From: Taxillus chinensis
Lineage: Eukaryota > Streptophyta > Magnoliopsida > Santalales > Loranthaceae
NCBI GenBank assembly: GCA_023512835.1
Contig: CM042089.1
Span: forward strand, 48,351,504-48,415,503
DNA length: 64,000 bases
Direction: 5' to 3'
Program-made: the position numbers and the translations under genes
The notes under the pieces: model-generated
Databases searched by the model: none
What the model saw: only the letters and a program-made list of their open reading frames with translations
Told to the model about the DNA's origin: nothing
Part shown: positions 32,307-43,896 of the stretch, in pieces
Layout of the letters: the number at the start of each line of letters is the position of its first letter
Position numbering within the stretch: the stretch's first letter is position 1

Positions 32307-35300
32307 TAGGGGTGTTAAACGAGCGGGCTAGGCCAGGCCGGGCCCAGCCCGCACGGGCCCAGGCCTAAACGGGCTGCTTTTAAACGGGCTGAAACTTTCA
32401 GGCCCGACCCAGCCCGGCGTGCGGGGCGGGCTAGCCCGCAGGCTGGCCCTTTTTTTTTTTTTTACTATTTTTTTTTGCTGTTTTTTAAAACAAATAAAAA
32501 AAATCTACCAATTTTCTTAAAAAATCACAACAAATAAGACTAAAAATAACATTCAAAAATCAAACAAGAAAAAATCAATCACCAAAGCACCAAAGTTTTC
32601 ATGAAATAAAAAAATTACACAAGTTTTAAACAAATAATTAACTCCCAACAAACTTCAAAAACCAAAGTAAAGTTATACATAACATAAATAACAATTGAAG
32701 TCTTCAAACAATAAATAAAAATTTATCCCGCGCTCTCAACATCATTGCTTGAACCTTCCATTGAAGGTAAATCAACTTTTTCAATATCATCCTATTCACA
32801 TACTTCCAAACCTACAAAATAATAAATCATGAATACATTAAACAATATTAAGAGAAACCATTCAATTTATTCAAAATTATATGACAAAAATATAAAATAA
32901 TTACCGGTGGATGTAAATCCATGGAGCCAATTTCGTGTGTAAATCAAGGCTTGAACATTTTTAGGAAGAAGCCGACTTCTATACTTGTTTAGCACATGTC
33001 CTCCAATGCTAAATGTTGATTCAGAAGCCACAGTAGTTATAGGCACACTCAATAAATCACAAGCCATATTAGTCAAATTGGGAAATCTAACACTATAATC
33101 CTTCCACCACTTCAAGATATCTAAATCTTTATTGGTAATCAAATCAAGCTTTGGCATATCTAAATATATATCCAACTGAGACTTCAATCTTGCATCAATA
33201 TCATCCTCATCATCGGTTAATTGCATCCACACCTATTTATCAATCTCACATAAACAAACAATTAGTAATTATAACAAGTCAATATTAAAAATATTATAAA
33301 CTAAATATATAAGATAAAAAAATTTGTACTTAAATGTCCACTTACATTTGAAATAGAACCACTAGCTACAAACGAATTGCATCCTGAAATTTGGCTTTCT
33401 TGTCTTTGACTATGTGAAGTAGGAGTAGAGTTCTTTGCATATTCCTCATAAAGCATAACTAACTTATGTTTCACCGCATTCAACTTCTGTTCAGCAGTAA
33501 GGGGATCAAGCCTGGAGTAACAACGCTTCAACATAGTAAATTTTATTCGTGGATCAAGAACCACCGTCATTGTAAGTAAAACAATGTACTCACTCCAATA
33601 CTTGTCAAATTTTGTCTTCATACGACAAACCATATCTTTGAGCACACCATCTTCTCCATTCAAATGCTCCAAAAGAAGTAACTCAATTTTCCAAACTTGG
33701 GCAAAATATAAGTTCGCAGTTGGATAACTAGAACCATAAATCAACTTTGTCATATCATAAAAAGGCTCCAAGAATGCACATATCTTTTCTCCCCTCATCC
33801 ATTCCTCATTGGATGGACAAAACTTATAAGAACTTTCATTTAAAACAAGCATGCCAAATGCTCGCTTATATGTCAAAGCACTTTGAAGCATCAAATAAGT
33901 AGAATTCCATCGAGTGGGCACATCTAATGTCAACGATGCATCTGAATTAATGTTACACTTTCTCACATAATCTTTAAAACTTCTCATTTTTGCCTATGAA
34001 CTCTTAACATATTTAATGCTTTCTCTAATTTTCTCATTAGCTGTAGCAACCACTTTCAATCCTTCTTGCACAATCAAGTTTAATATGTGAGAACAACATC
34101 TAATATGGAAAAATTCACCATCACAAATTAAACTTTCTTGCATACACAGCTGATCTTTTACATTGGCTTGCATATTGTCATTAGAGGAAGCATTATCCAG
34201 TGTCATAGAAAAAATCTTCTTCTCTATCCCCCAATCATGTATAATTCCCATGACCTTTTTAGCTATTTCAATACCCAAATGAGGAGGTGGCATATCACAA
34301 AATGCAAGAATTTTACTACAGAGTTTCCAATCTAAATCAACATAATGAGCAGTCAAACAAATATACCCCTCATTTGAACAAGCAGTCCATAGATCAGAAG
34401 TGAGACATATCCTACCATGAATTTCTCTCAAGTATTGTTTCAACTTTATCTTGTTCTCATCATAAACATCGAATACAACTGATGAAGCAGTAAGTCGAGA
34501 AAACAACTTCAAATCATTATTCAAATACTTCCACACATCTCTAACTCCTTCATACTCAACATATGCAAAAGGCAAATCATGCTTTATAATTGACATTGCC
34601 ACTAATTCCAGAAAATGCTTTTGATTTATCTTTTTACTTTTCAATTTCCCTTGATGATCAATGATTGTATCAGAGATATTTTGTTGCCTCAAGGTCATTA
34701 TCCCCTTACATTTCCCCATATGACGAGTAATGGTTGAAGTGCCATATTTACTACCACCAGCAATATAAACTTCTCCACACCCTTTACATTTAACACGTGG
34801 TTTCCCATCACTACTGCTTTGATTCTCAAAAAAATCCCACACATCTGAAGTTTGTTTTCTACATTTTTTGCTTTGACTTTCACTTATACTACCAATATCA
34901 CCTCGTTCAATTTTAGATTCTTGAGTGCTTTGATCTTTTTTCCGTTTATCATGAAGTGATTGTTCAACTACATTCTCATCATTATCAGCCCTTAAATCAA
35001 CAATTTCAAGCTATCCAGACATCATGCTTTAATCTAAACAACAAAAATTACAATAATAATTAAAATTACAAATTTATATTTTCCAACAAGCAATATAAAA
35101 TATAATGCAGAAAAAAAACCATAGCACATTGCATCTCAGTTAGAAAAAACCATAGCCCGCTGCATCTCACTTAAATTTCACAGATAATAACTAAAATTAC
35201 ATGTAATAATTAATAACTATTTTATTTTTAACAATTAAAAATCATAACATATAATTTCTCACAATTTAAATAATTACAGTAATATCATAGATGATAGATC

Positions 35301-35988
35301 GATATCGTGTGAAAGGAGAACGGACGGCAGACAGAGTCACGGGCGATGGACGGACGACTCCGATCGGCGAGAGGACAGACACAAACGGCTTTGCGCAGGT
35401 GACATGACACACGGACAGAAACGTCTTCACGTAGGACGACTTCAATCGAACGGCGGACATGACGCACGAATTGAAACGTCTTCGCACAGCGGCGCAGGTG
35501 GCGTGTCGGTGACGACGTGGTCGTGTCTCGCGTGGAGAAGAAGAAGAGTTGCGCAGCGGCGAGTTTGGGGTTGGGGATCGTGAGGTGAGAAAGAGTTGAG
35601 TGTGAGTCGTATGATATTAGGTATTTAGCTTTAGGTTTTAATTATTTGATAATTGATAGGTTTAAATATTTCTTATTAAGAAAAATTGAATTGGGTTTGG
35701 GTTTGCTTGCAACGTTGGCACGTTGCTGGGCTGATGACCTGCCTGGCTAGTGTGTGATGGGCTGGGTTAGGCCTGAGCGCCTGGGCCTGGGCCTGCATTA
35801 CAATATTATGGGTTTGGCCCACGGGCCAGCCCGTAACCGTACAGGTTAACCCCGTTTAAATCGCGGCCCGCCAACTGTAGCCCGTTAAGGCCCGTTTGTA
35901 AACGGGCTCTAATATTATGGCTCGGCCCGGCCCATTTAACGGGCCAGCCCGCACAGCCTGCGGGCCACTGGCCCGTTTAACACCCCTA
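32307..35988 (-). mobile_element. hAT transposon with broken transposase (3.68 kb)
   Basis: Terminal inverted repeats TAGGGGTGTTAAACG (32307-32321) and its complement (35974-35988). The 8-bp flanks are GATCTAAT (32299-32306) and GATTTAAT (35989-35996), one mismatch, as expected for hAT. GC-rich subterminal repeats (GGGCTAGCCCG, GCCCGCACGGGCC types) fill about 140-240 bp at each end. The transposase is on the minus strand. Confidence 0.95.
32723..35025 (-). pseudogene. hAT transposase (BED finger, RNase H fold, hATC), with stops
   Basis: Minus strand. Start ATG at 35025 or 35022; a TAG at 35013-35011 stops it after three to four codons. A Lys-rich region is followed by a BED zinc finger (34842-34690: VKCKGCGEVYIAGG ... 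TITRHMGKC). The RNase H-like core has SDLWTACSNEGYICLTAHYV, FSMTLDNASSNDN and CSHILNLIVQEGL. An in-frame TAG near 33991 follows KYVKSS. The frame resumes with VPTRWNSTYLML and TVVLDPRIK. A predicted intron (33345-33233, GTAAGT...AG) leads to the hATC dimerisation domain (33232-32905: [40 protein letters not shown]). A second predicted intron (32904-32812) leads to a last exon with a TAG soon after its start. Three stops make it inactive. It would cut and paste hAT ends. Confidence 0.93.
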
Positions 35989-36370
35989 GATTTAATGGTT
36001 TAATATAAGATCTGTGGTTAAGAACTGATTTATATCAGTTTGGATATGTGTTTCTGTGACCTGGGGTTATTTAACTACGTATTCCATGCGGGTTGAGAAG
36101 TCAACCATGGAAATCTGGATTTAGATCTAGATTTCTGGAAATCTGTAATTATGTGCATATTTCTGTCGTTACTGTACAATTTAGAGGCGTTCTGGATGCG
36201 TTTTGAGGTAGATATTGTAGTCTGTTGCGTAAACAGTGTATTTGGGAGTGTTTGGGGGTCGTTGGATTGATTCCAGACGAAGAACAGGCAAAAACGGCGA
36301 TGAACAGTACCCTGGGCGACCTGTTGGGTTGAAAGGACGAAGACCCAAAGATTTGGGTCGTAGGATCGAA

Positions 36371-36490
36371 GGTTCGTAGACCCGTAGTCGTAGGGTCGAA
36401 GGTTCGTAGACCCGTAGTCGTAGGGTCGTAGGTTCGTAGACCCGTAGTCGTAGGGTCGTAGGTTCGTAGTCCCGTAGTCGTAGGGTCAAA
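36371..36490 (+). repeat. 30-bp tandem repeat in the solo LTR
   Basis: Four consecutive 30-bp units (36371, 36401, 36431, 36461) of GGTTCGTAGACCCGTAGTCG type; units 1-3 differ at one or two bases. On the minus strand they encode DPTTTGLRTY-like decapeptides, which is a by-product. Confidence 0.97.
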
Positions 36491-37852
36491 GATCCGTAGT
36501 CGAAGGTCGAAGGTCACAGGTCGCAGCTTCAAGTCTTCGAGGCCGCATTTCCGCAACTACGAATCGTGGTACCGCAGCTACGAGTCGCAGTCCTGAAGCT
36601 ACGAGTCAAGCAGTTTTGCAGCTTCGAGCTAGTGCAACTGCACTGGACTGGACTATTTACATTGTAAACCATTATGCCACAAGTATTACACTTAAGTTAC
36701 AATGTAAATAACGAATACTCCCCATTTAGATTCAAAGAAAAATACTGGAAAATTAAATTCTCACTCCTTCAAAATGTGAAAATTGGGATTTAGTGTAAAA
36801 TCTCGAAAAAAATCCAGTTTTTCGTAGAGGTGAATTTTTGGAAAGTGGGGTTAAACATCTCAGAAAAATCCCCAAAAATTATATTATCTTAGTTATGATA
36901 TGGAGACCCAATGCTGGGACTTTTTATTTCAAAAAAACAACTCCTATGGGTATCTCTATCCTTGGTCAAGGAATAATGATCAATTTGTGAAGACTGGTTT
37001 CAGTTATAAAGGGAGTATGGTGAATCTTAATGCCATATTGGTGTTGGTATGTTGGTTTGAGGAATTGGGGCTTGGGCTCTATGACTTGTTGGGTTCTCAC
37101 CGTGAAGCATAGATGATGCTATGTGGTTGACGGGGCAGGCATATGCGTCGATGGCAGGCCTGTGTGGCACTATAGCTGGGCATATTGCGTTGTGGCTGTG
37201 ACAGGCATATGCGTCGATGGCAGGCCTGTGTGGTCGGGCATATTGCGTTGTGGTAGGGCTGAGTGCCCTGAGCTGGGATCCCGTGGAGCATCGTGGACAA
37301 GCTGTCCTGTGTGGGCAGGCTGGGTCCTGATGTTTGTTTGCAGGCTAAGTCCTGATGATTGTGCACACTACACAATGCACGAGTACACAGAGCATGTAGC
37401 ATAGACTTGTATGTTTGCATGATGTGGGGTATTAGGGTCACCTACTGAGCTTGTCGCTCACCCCTACTTGTTATTTTCCCTTTTCAAGTGTGACCCAAGA
37501 CTAGTGGAGAACTTTCTTCCAAGAGGATGTGTCCACTACTCTGATGTACGATACAGTATTATATTCTGTATTGTTTTGTATTGCCTCCCGAACATGGGTC
37601 TATGAACAGTTGTATTTGCATACTGTTTGTGATGTGATGTTTGTATGACTGTTTGACTTATTGTATGCATGATGATGTATGGGAAAGTATAAGATTACCC
37701 TTGATGTATGACTATACATGGTTGCATGATTGAGACAGCACCCACGATGTAGTCTCTATTGGCGCTAGTCACCAACCCCTTGACCATTCGGGTGCGGGCA
37801 AGGGGAAGTCATGTTCCTGGTTCCGGGTTCCCTGGGATTTGGAGGCGTGACA

Positions 37853-37945
37853 TCGCAGACAAGTTGCGCAAGGAGCAGTCGCAGATCGGAAGAGTCATAG
37901 ACAAGCGGCGCAGGGAGAAGTCACAGATCGGCGGATGGGTCTTGC
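37853..37945 (+). repeat. Degenerate minisatellite (right part)
   Basis: Continues the array at 31497-31680: GCGCAAGGAGCAGTCGCAGA and GCGCAGGGAGAAGTCACAGA units about 40 bp apart. It begins with the TCGCA target copy. Confidence 0.65.
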
Positions 37946-38704
37946 AATTGGGCGGCTGTGCCTAGCATGACCCCGCTCATTGTGTCGACTGCTTTTATGC
38001 TCTAGGGTAAGTGGCAGAGCATTAGGGTAAATGGAAATGGGTAATGTGATATTGCGATGCGACCATGCGAGCGCGCTACGTCTACGTGTCACTGTCGACT
38101 GTATTGTAAATGTAATATAAATTAAAATTTTAAATGTTATTGTTAACTTAAGTTGGACTTTGGTCGAACATGGGGTTGGATCTGCGGACCATTCTGAGTC
38201 CGTCGAGCGTTGGTTCGCATGGATCATAGGCCCGTGATTCAAATAGACTAAGTTTAAAGTAGTCTGATCCACGAACCGATGGTCCATTTTATACCCCTAT
38301 TCCTATACATCTTAATTTATTTTGATGAACTCAATTATATCACCAAATGGATAATATTCTCATTGGTTACATTAGCTTATATAGATCTCAAAATTCATTG
38401 ACAATAACTAAAGTGTTATTAGTTTCACCAAGTCGATAAGACAAACAAATGGACTGAAGCTTCTTATCTCATGCATACCATTTTATTTTAAAATTTTATC
38501 ACCATCATTAAGAAAATCGAGAAATAGAACAAAGAACATGCATACCTGATAATTGACATTTAATAGCCGTAAAAAAAAAGTATGCGCAGGAGCAAAAGAG
38601 CATTTTCTTTTTTTTCTTTTTCTTTTTTCTTTTATGTTTGGCCGATCCCTTTTTTCTTTTCTGTTCTTTCCACTTTCCCTTTATTTTCCTCTATTTGTTC
38701 CTCT
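37946..38704. other. Intergenic DNA, nothing recognised
   Basis: Mixed-composition sequence with no coding signal and no match to the other elements that I can see. It includes a T-rich stretch (38605-38700). Confidence 0.5.
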
Positions 38705-38960
38705 ATAGGAACTAGGCCTGTAAATGAGCCGACACACTCGACAGCTCGCTCGATACCCACTCGATTAAGCCCGAATCGAAATCGAGTTCGACGCTATTGA
38801 AGCTCGCTCGTTACTGTTGAAGCTCGCTCGATTAGTTAGCGACACATACCCGACTCGCTCGATTAAGCTTGACGAGGGCTCGTAGGTTCGACTCGTTTAA
38901 ATCGAGTTCGGTTAAAGCTCGCCCGACTTGTTTAAAGTTCGTTTGGCTCGTTTAAAAATT

Positions 38961-39372
38961 ATAATTAAAAAAATAACTTAAATGTTATGTTTGCTAGCAA
39001 ATATAAAATGACATTTGATATAATATGCATATATGAATATGTGATTGGTAAAATTAATAAAAAAAAAGTTAAAAGTGATGGATATCAATATATTACTACA
39101 AGTCTTAGGCAGTTAGTCGGCGGCACACGTATACTGAACACACACCTAGTACAAACACTGCCCTTTTGTATTGAAATTATATTACAAATCACCTATTTTT
39201 TCATACTATAAATAAGTGTTAATCATCCAACCTATCAAAATCATATTTCAAATTACTTGTTTTTTCTTCAAAAAGTTTTCACAACACTGTCGATTTGTAC
39301 TAAAAGGCCATTAATCTACACCTAGCACCGTTAATATTCACATTGTAGTGTCGATATGCACCCAACTTTTGA
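38961..39372. other. AT-rich interior of the long hAT-like element
   Basis: No coding signal seen. Confidence 0.5.
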
Positions 39373-39441
39373 ACCATGTGCAAAGATGGAACTAAAGAGG
39401 GCCAGCCAAGGCCATGGCCCCCCTCCCCCACCCCATTTTTC

Positions 39442-39448
<7 letters not shown>

Positions 39449-39480
<32 letters not shown>
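39449..39480. repeat. TA microsatellite
   Basis: Pure alternating TA within the 906-bp hAT element. Confidence 0.95.
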
Positions 39481-39486
<6 letters not shown>

Positions 39487-39683
39487 TATAAATTTAATTT
39501 TAATTATATATACTTAAAATTAAAATTAATTATTAATATAATTTATTATCTTATAATATTTGTGATGAACATGTTGCTAATTAAAATATTGATAAATGAA
39601 TTATATAATTTTAAAAAATTATCTGACTTTGTGAGTTTTTTATACTTTTATACCATTACTTATGACTTAAATGGTACTAATTG

Positions 39684-40193
39684 TAGGTGGAATCGGTTCA
39701 GTTTATAGTTTAAGCTATTTTTCAAACTAAATTGATGTTTTTCGGTTTCGACAAAATCAAATCAAATCAAACTTGTTGCTTAAACCAAACCAAATTGAAT
39801 TGAACTGATTTAGTTTGGATCAATTCAGTTTGAACTATTATTTTGAAAAATTATTAGTTTGGATCAGTTTGAATCAGTTTGGTTCATCAATTTTCGAGAT
39901 CTTAAAAGTTAAAATGTCATAAAACACAAAATAAATAGTGTGTAAGCATATCAATAATAATATATATAATTTATATTTTTAAAAGTCTCAAAATTCGAAA
40001 TATAATTTACAAGCACAACATATCAAATATTAGCAATCAATCTTAAATAAATAAGTTTCAAAACATAAATAAATAAATAAATGATAATGTTAATCGGTTT
40101 GATTTGATTTAAACTATGATTTTTAAATTTCAAATCAAACCAAATCGATTTTATTTGATTTTGGCGGTTTACTAGTTTAGAATTTCATTCCTA
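39684..40193. mobile_element. Probable inner hAT-like MITE
   Basis: Flanked by GTACTAATTGTAG (39674-39686) and GTGCTAATCGTAG (40194-40206), an imperfect duplication. Both ends carry GGTTTGATTTGA / CAAATCAAACC motifs in opposite orientation (39770-39870 and 40095-40170). The ends read TAGGTGGAATCGG and, complemented, TAGGAATGAAATT. Exact borders are uncertain by two or three bases. Confidence 0.55.
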
Positions 40194-40294
40194 GTGCTAA
40201 TCGTAGTTTTTGATAACATTTTTTAAATATGAGTTACACAATATATATTTCGTTTCCCTTAATGAAACTTCATGGATCCGTCCCTGACCATGTG

Positions 40295-40562
40295 TCATAG
40301 TAAATGTATTATTTCCTTGAACGATGTACATAACATTTGAACATCGTTATCACATGTGTCATGTCCTTGCACTGGCTCGGGAAAAAGTTGAAATTTTTTA
40401 CCAGCAACAAGTTTTGGATTCAAGACCTCCTTCTATTACTAAAAGATTGGTTGGTGGAATAAATGAATATTGTTAATTATTATATATATATATATATAAC
40501 AATAGCAATTATAAAGTATATATATTTATATTTTAATAAAAAGCATTTAAAAGTTATAATGA

Positions 40563-40630
<68 letters not shown>

Positions 40631-41229
40631 CATACATATACACTAAATAATTAATATCATACAAAAATAATTGTATATATGATCGTTTTAATTATATTAA
40701 ATGAAACAAGTTAAAGAAATACGATTACTTAGATTAATATATTACTTATAACATAAGTAACATGACAAATATAATATATAATTATATTACCTATGTTATT
40801 ATTACTTGTGTTATTACTTATTATTGTGATAATTATATTATTTAAGTTATTACCTATTGCTTATAAGTGCATGAATAAGTGATGACTATATATATGATTG
40901 TTATAAAGAGTTTAAGTCTATGAGCTAACAAATGTTATAACTATATACTTGATTACCTTGACTAAATAACAATTAAAGTATAATTATAATTTTTAATTAT
41001 TAATAAAATATTTTAAAAAAATATTAGTTAGTGCATGCCTTGATACAAATATAATAGTGATATAAATAAAATAATGTATATTTGATTAAATTCGTTATGA
41101 AGAGAAATATATTAATTTATTTTAAATTGATTTTTATATACTTAATAAAAATACATTATTTATATTTATTACTAAAACATAAAAACATATTAAGTTATTA
41201 TTTATTTTAATTTGATGACGTGGATCAAT
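40295..41229. other. AT-rich DNA with TA microsatellites
   Basis: TA runs at 40474-40498 and 40577-40627, the latter preceded by GTGTGTGTG. No gene seen. Confidence 0.7.
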
Positions 41230-42155
41230 GTGGATCACTCAATCTCTAAACCTAATCCTATACTTCTATCATACCAGACCACATATGCATATGCGATGCA
41301 CGCTGCCTACTGCTCGGCTACTCGTGTGAGGCGCTAAATCCCCTTAGGGTTTCTGGACACTATGCACCTGCGCTGCCCTTCTCTCTTCCTAGGCCGATCT
41401 GCAGTCTCTCCTCGGTTGGTTGATCAGGGTTCTGGTGTTCTGGACCCTTCTTCCTCGCTGTGGTCACCTGGTGCAAGTTGTTCCACCTCAGATCCGGTCC
41501 TCCTCGTAGGCAGATCGAGAACATTTGCTCCCTGGAGGGCCCTTCGTCCCGATCTGTGGTGTCTATTGCTTGGTTGCCCTCTCAGACGAACGAAATCGTG
41601 GGATCTCCTTCTCGGTAGGCTCGGGGTTGCGTTGTTGCCGATGGTATGGCATGAGCTTCAGTGCCAGACTGGCGTCACCCTTGGAAACGATGGCGGAAAC
41701 ACGCCCCACCGGATATTGATCAGGGGACAGGTAAGTCGTCTCACCCTAATGTTCATAAGGATATCCCTTATCCCCTTTCCTCTCTATCCCTATCCCCTAG
41801 CTTGCCCTCGCCGGCTAAGCCAACAACGTCACTGGCTCTACTCCGATCCGACGAATGTAAATCCACTAGAAGGGCTGAAGGAACCCGTTCTGACGAAGGT
41901 AAATTCACTGGCCAAGGTCACTGCTTTTGCCTCTGGTACTCAAACGGACACGCTGGCGGATCCTGTGCAGCTGCCCTCTCCTCCTCCGTATGGAGATGGC
42001 GCCATTGCGGCTAATGGTGCCATCCCACCGACTGACAGAACTGGCCAATCACGGCTGTTGGCGGTAGCAGCGGTTGTTGTCTTCTTCATTTCGTCTTGAG
42101 ATTGGAGGTAGGAAAAGCGTTACTCACCTCTCTTCTTTAGAGTTCCTCTGACTAG
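41230..42155 (+). other. GC-rich gene-like segment inside the hAT-like element
   Basis: Composition changes sharply from very AT-rich to balanced. One frame (41362-42099, 245 codons) stays open from an ATG, but its translation is low in recognisable motifs. A good donor site CAG|GTAAGT is at about 41729-41735. A second possible donor, GAGGTAGGAA, is near 42110. I cannot identify a product. It may be a captured 5' gene end (exon plus first intron) or an untranslated leader. It is separated from 47338 onward by the Reina-like insertion, before which the two were continuous. Confidence 0.35.
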
Positions 42156-42160
42156 CTTGC

Positions 42161-42513
42161 TGATATGGGTGCCCAGCTGGAGCGCGCGTGGTTCTACTAT
42201 CGTTACAAGTGGAGATCAAATTACCAGTACAGATGGATACAGAACAATAAGCCGATCGCGTGCATGGATGACAAATGGAAGATATTGATATAGGAAGTTA
42301 TTATTTCACAGTTCATTTATTTGCAGTTGGTTTATTTACGGTTAATAATATGGTTGTAATTTGCAGTTTGCTTGCAGTTGATTGTATTTGAATGTGTATT
42401 TAAAGGATACGTTATAAGCAGAAATATCAAGAAGTATTTTCAGAATATCCTCTGTTCTCTGCTATCTCTCTTCTTATTTTCAAATTCTCCATTAAACACG
42501 TGTGGACATAACA
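42161..42513 (+). repeat. 5' LTR of the Reina-like element
   Basis: Begins TGATATGGGTGCCC and ends GTGGACATAACA. Identical in length to the 3' copy. Confidence 0.97.
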
Positions 42514-42527
42514 TTAGTATCAGAGCC
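42514..42527 (+). other. Primer-binding site of the Reina-like element
   Basis: TTAGTATCAGAGCC directly after the LTR. It matches the initiator Met tRNA complement except for one position near its start. Confidence 0.85.
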
Positions 42528-42532
42528 AAGTT

Positions 42533-43550
42533 ATGGATACCCGTGGAAAAACCAACGCTGAATTTCGTCAAGAGATTCATGAAATGCTTGCAAGTCATGA
42601 TTCTCGACTGGATCAGATTCTCGCTGTCCATGCCACTCAAGTCGCTAACAATGAATCCCGTTTCAATCAAATCATGTCTGAATTACAGAATCTTAGAATT
42701 CAACAATCTTCTAATTCCGTCCAAAATACCAACCCTCTGCAACCCAATATGGCCTCCTCTAGCCATAGTCCTTTGTCCTCTGACGGTACCCATAATTCTT
42801 CACACACTGAACGATTTCAAAATGATTTGAAATTGTTTTTTCCTAAATTCAATGGAGAAGACCCAAATGGCTGGATATACAAGGCAGAACAATATTTCTC
42901 ATTTAAAGGTGTAAACAGTCAAAATTGGGTACAATTGGCGTCGTTTCATCTTGAAGGGGTGCCTCTTCAATGGCATAGATGGCTTACCAGATTTCATGGA
43001 ATCATTACTTGGGAAGAATTTACTAAAGCAGTTCTGCATCGTTTTGGTCCCACGGATTATGATGATCCGTCTGAAGCACTTAGCCGTTTGAGACAGAATA
43101 CTTCTATTGAAGCATATCAAGAACGGTTTGAAAAGTTATCCCAACAAATCGATGGGTTGCCAGAATGGTTTTTAGTTGGTTGTTTTATTGCTGGACTCAA
43201 GGATGATATCCGTTTGGATGTGAAAATTAAACAACCTACTTCTTTGTCTGAAGCAATTGGAGTGGCTCGGTTAGTGAAAGAGCGTAATTCCCTGACTCAA
43301 AAGGTTAATTATTCACGTTCTCTATCTCCGGGACTTACTGCAAAACCGTTAATTCATCAGTCTGCAGGAGGGGTCCACCTCCTGGATCACCGATCGTTAA
43401 GGCATCACCTCAGAATGTTCCTGCTGTTCAACGCATTTCTGCGCAAGAGGCGCGTGAGAGAAGGGAAAAAGGTTTATGTTTCTATTGTGATGATAAATTC
43501 ACACCTGGTCATCGATGTCGACATAAGAAAATTTTAATGATTGAAGATGT
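42533..43550 (+). pseudogene. Reina gag, one frameshift
   Basis: The ATG at 42533 follows the PBS by five bases (MDTRGKTNAEFRQEIHEML). The capsid core is clear: FFPKFNGEDPNGWIYKAEQY, VPLQWHRWL, WEEFTKAVLHRFGP and EAYQERFEKLSQQIDGLPEW. Near 43365 the frame changes. After that point the expected knuckle LCFYCDDKFTPGHRC (about 43474-43518) is in the frame that continues into the protease, whereas the gag frame runs on as unrelated residues to 43537. A small indel near 43360-43370 explains this. Gag would form the particle and bind RNA. Confidence 0.9.
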
Positions 43551-43896
43551 CATAGAAGAAGATGAAAAAGGCAATGTTCCAATTAATGAAACAGATATGG
43601 AAATTATGGACGCACCAGTACCAGAAATTTCTTTTCATGCTATGACTGGAGTTAATCATCCCGAAACGTTCCGGGTATTGGGCAAATTGAGGAATAAAGA
43701 TATTACAATACTCATTGACAGTGGAAGTACCCATAATTTTATTGATCAATCAATAGTTACCCGGTTCAATCTGCCTGTCAAAAGTGATAAAACATTCCAA
43801 GTAATGGTGGCGAATTGTGAAAAAATGGAGTGTTCAGGCAGATGTTTATCTATTTCATTGGTGGTTCAAGGACATTCTATCATCACCAATCAATAG
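43551..43896 (+). pseudogene. Reina aspartic protease, frameshift at its end
   Basis: The frame reads MDAPVPEISFHAMTGV, then ITILIDSGSTHNFIDQSIVT with the catalytic D-S-G (about 43714-43722), and VMVANCEKMECSGRCLSISL. It ends at a stop near 43894. The rest of the protease region (VAACQAVLGVQWLQTLGPI) continues in the frame used by RT. An indel near 43885 therefore separates protease from RT. This would normally be part of one gag-pol polyprotein. Confidence 0.9.

Larger units (their letters stand above)
31681..37852 (+). repeat. Gypsy solo LTR (about 2.5 kb without its hAT insert)
   Basis: It starts TGTAAAGACTCGTATTTGGG and ends GGAGGCGTGACA. TCGCA flanks it on both sides (31676-31680, 37853-37857), an exact 5-bp target duplication. 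There is no PBS or PPT, so recombination between two LTRs removed the body. It contains a GA run (32097-32127), the hAT element at 32307-35988 and a 30-bp tandem repeat at 36371-36490. Its last 120 bp match the LTR at 290-411. Confidence 0.93.
39381..40286. mobile_element. Non-autonomous hAT element (906 bp)
   Basis: Exact 8-bp direct repeats ACCATGTG (39373-39380, 40287-40294). Ends CAAAGATGGAACTA and, complemented from the right, CAGGGACGGATCCA (9 of 14 alike). The left end has the GGCCATGGCCCCCC motif followed by a TA run, a layout common in small plant hAT elements. It has no coding capacity and carries another insert at 39684-40193. Confidence 0.85.

Noticed and set aside
36149..36556. 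135-codon minus-strand frame with DPTTTGLRTY repeats
   Set aside because: It is a by-product of a 30-bp tandem repeat inside a solo LTR.
41362..42099. 245-codon ORF as a real gene
   Set aside because: It crosses a strong splice donor, has no family motif and no clear context. It is kept only as a gene-like segment.
42372..42830. 152-codon frame starting in the Reina LTR
   Set aside because: It overlaps the LTR, PBS and gag in another frame. The gag frame has the family motifs.
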